Shown: positions 23,849 through 24,921 of the stretch, piece after piece
How positions within the stretch are numbered: position 1 is the stretch's first letter
How the letters are laid out: the number at the start of each line of letters is the position of its first letter
Source: a virus
Strand: one strand, 5' to 3'
DNA: 24,921 nt
Virus record (IMG/VR): IMGVR_UViG_3300025327_000478
Span: 1-24,921 of that record
The notes under the pieces: model-generated
Told to the model about the DNA's origin: nothing
The model's database searches: none
Seen by the model: only the letters and a program-made list of their open reading frames with translations
Translations under genes and position numbers: made by a program

Positions 23849-24639
23849 CCTACGCAACCGGTGGTACGATTAGTGAAGTCGGGGGGAAACGCATCCACAC
23901 TTTCAATACCGACGACAACTTCGTTGTCAGCGTTGCCGGTGATGTCGAGGTTCTCGTCGTTGCTGGCGGTGGTGGCGGCGGAGTGGGCTATGGAGGCGGT
24001 GGAGGCGGTGGCGGTATCCAGTACAATGCGGCTTTTGCGGTAACGGTTCAATCCTATGCTGTCGTCAGAGGCAACGGAGGGGCGGAGGGTGGAAATCCGG
24101 GCGGAACAGGGAACAATTCCACCTTCTCCACCATAACCGCGAACGGGGGCGGTGGTGGCGGCGGTCCTGATTTAAATGGCGTAAATGGAGGATGCGGGGG
24201 CGGAGGCGGCGGTTCGGGCGCATCCTCAAAAACTGGGGGCACGGGGAATCAGGGCTACAATGGCGGCAATAACCAGCCGCAGGGAGGGGTCGGCCCCGCG
24301 GGCGGCGGTGGGGGTGGCGGATCGGTAGGGCAGAATGCGGCAGTGAACAATGCGGGGAATGGCGGATCAGGTGCGTCATATAGTATCTCTGGAAGTGCGG
24401 TTGCCTACGCGGGCGGCGGTGGAGGGGGAATCATTGGACAAACTGCCGGCACCGCGACGGATGGCGGAGGAGCAGGGAGCAATTCGACCACCGGGGCGGC
24501 GGGAACTGCTAACAGGGGCGGTGGCGGTGGCGGCGGCGGTGGCGGTACCGCCAGCGGTGGGGCAGGCGGAAGTGGTGTTGTGATTATCAGCTACATACCA
24601 ACCGCTGCTGCCGGTCAATCCATCATGTGGTGGTTCTGA
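23845..24639 (+). CDS. Glycine-rich tail adhesin-like protein
   Basis: 264 aa. After a 35-residue start (HTFNTDDNFVVSVAGDVEVL) the sequence is dominated by Gly tracts separated by polar loops (AGGGGGGVGYGGGGGGGG, NGGGGGGGPDLNGVNGG, GPAGGGGGGGSVGQNAAVNN), and ends GVVIISYIPTAAAGQSIMWW. Tail-tip adhesins such as phage S16 gp38 use polyglycine-II sandwiches to present variable loops to the host receptor, and phage glycine-rich fibre domains often begin with FxVVAGGGGGG. The likely role is host recognition. The stretches between Gly tracts may be the variable loops. It starts in ATGA and ends in TGATG with the next gene. Confidence 0.7.
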   Translation: MTYATGGTISEVGGKRIHTFNTDDNFVVSVAGDVEVLVVAGGGGGGVGYGGGGGGGGIQYNAAFAVTVQSYAVVRGNGGAEGGNPGGTGNNSTFSTITANGGGGGGGPDLNGVNGGCGGGGGGSGASSKTGGTGNQGYNGGNNQPQGGVGPAGGGGGGGSVGQNAAVNNAGNGGSGASYSISGSAVAYAGGGGGGIIGQTAGTATDGGGAGSNSTTGAAGTANRGGGGGGGGGGTASGGAGGSGVVIISYIPTAAAGQSIMWWF

Positions 24640-24921
24640 TGCCCACCAACGGTTCCCGCGTCACCCAGAAGCAGCTATTCGAAACCGTCATGGAACTCGA
24701 CGGTAAGCTATCATCCAAGATGGACAACATCCTGGCGCAGGTGACCTCGAACAGGGTAGCCAATGCGGGGGAATACGCCTGTCTCCAGGAGGGTCTCAAT
24801 AGCCTCAAGACACGCCTGGAGGGAAAGGGGGGCCTGATTGACCGGATAGACACAATCGACGGGAAGGGGGGACGCCTGACAGTCCTTGAGCACAGTGATA
24901 GGAAGGTTGGCTTCTGGGCCA
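24639..24921 (+). CDS. Coiled-coil protein, 3'-partial (possible lysis-module or tail protein)
   Basis: 94 codons are visible, running off the right edge. It starts at ATG in a TGATG overlap. The sequence is helical and heptad-like (KQLFETVMELDGKLSSKMDN, then LQEGLNSLKTRLEGKG and LIDRIDTIDGKG), ending DRKVGFWA at the edge. Small phage proteins with a coiled coil followed by a basic patch and a membrane segment (XhlA-like) often sit beside holin genes after the fibre genes, but the membrane part, if present, is outside the window. Confidence 0.6.
   Translation, partial: MPTNGSRVTQKQLFETVMELDGKLSSKMDNILAQVTSNRVANAGEYACLQEGLNSLKTRLEGKGGLIDRIDTIDGKGGRLTVLEHSDRKVGFWA

Noticed and set aside
24054-24242. 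Pro-rich minus-strand frame opposite the glycine-rich gene
   Set aside because: Poly-Pro is the reverse reading of the Gly codons; no start signal or neighbour supports it.

Overview
The window is a stretch of a tailed double-stranded DNA phage (or prophage) genome from its virion-assembly region. All genes are on the + strand and almost all overlap or abut their neighbours (TAATG, TGATG, TAGTG, ATGA and GTGA junctions, or overlaps of 7-44 nt). This points to one or a few long late operons. No integrase, tRNA, rRNA, CRISPR array or insertion sequence was seen. The host cannot be named from the sequence; the DNA is fairly G+C-rich and uses many GTG and TTG starts.

Head module (1-11598): a portal-like protein cut by the left window edge; a small ORF that overlaps a Pro/Gly-rich protein; a 2025-aa protein with a glycine-zipper segment, suspected to be an internal or DNA-ejection protein; a good sigma70-type promoter at 8791-8819 overlapping an inverted repeat; a scaffold-like protein; a small acidic protein; an N4-gp56/HK97-fold type major capsid protein; and a small decoration-like protein flanked by two hairpins.

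Accessory module (11654-18329), placed between the head and tail genes: a GT-A-like glycosyltransferase with a long C-terminal extension; two paralogous pentapeptide-repeat proteins alternating with two small coiled-coil proteins; then a sugar cassette. The cassette has a CMP-nonulosonate (NeuA-type) cytidylyltransferase, an FkbM-family methyltransferase, a stump of a NeuB-type gene, a second glycosyltransferase, a short NeuB-type synthase, and a D-2-hydroxyacid dehydrogenase. Together these could make, activate, methylate and transfer an acidic sugar, onto the virion or the host surface. That role is inference.

Tail module (18304-24921): a small unknown protein, an adaptor-like protein, a 790-aa tail/nozzle-like protein, a PD-(D/E)XK-like nuclease, three small beta-rich fibre-type proteins, a glycine-rich adhesin-like protein, and the start of a coiled-coil protein cut by the right edge. 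No tail-tube or clear tape-measure gene is visible, so a short-tailed (podovirus-like) particle fits best, but tail genes may lie outside the window. The most noteworthy points are the sugar cassette inside a virion operon, the broken NeuB stump in front of the intact short copy, the paralogous pentapeptide pair, and the two hairpins with similar loops beside the decoration-like gene.
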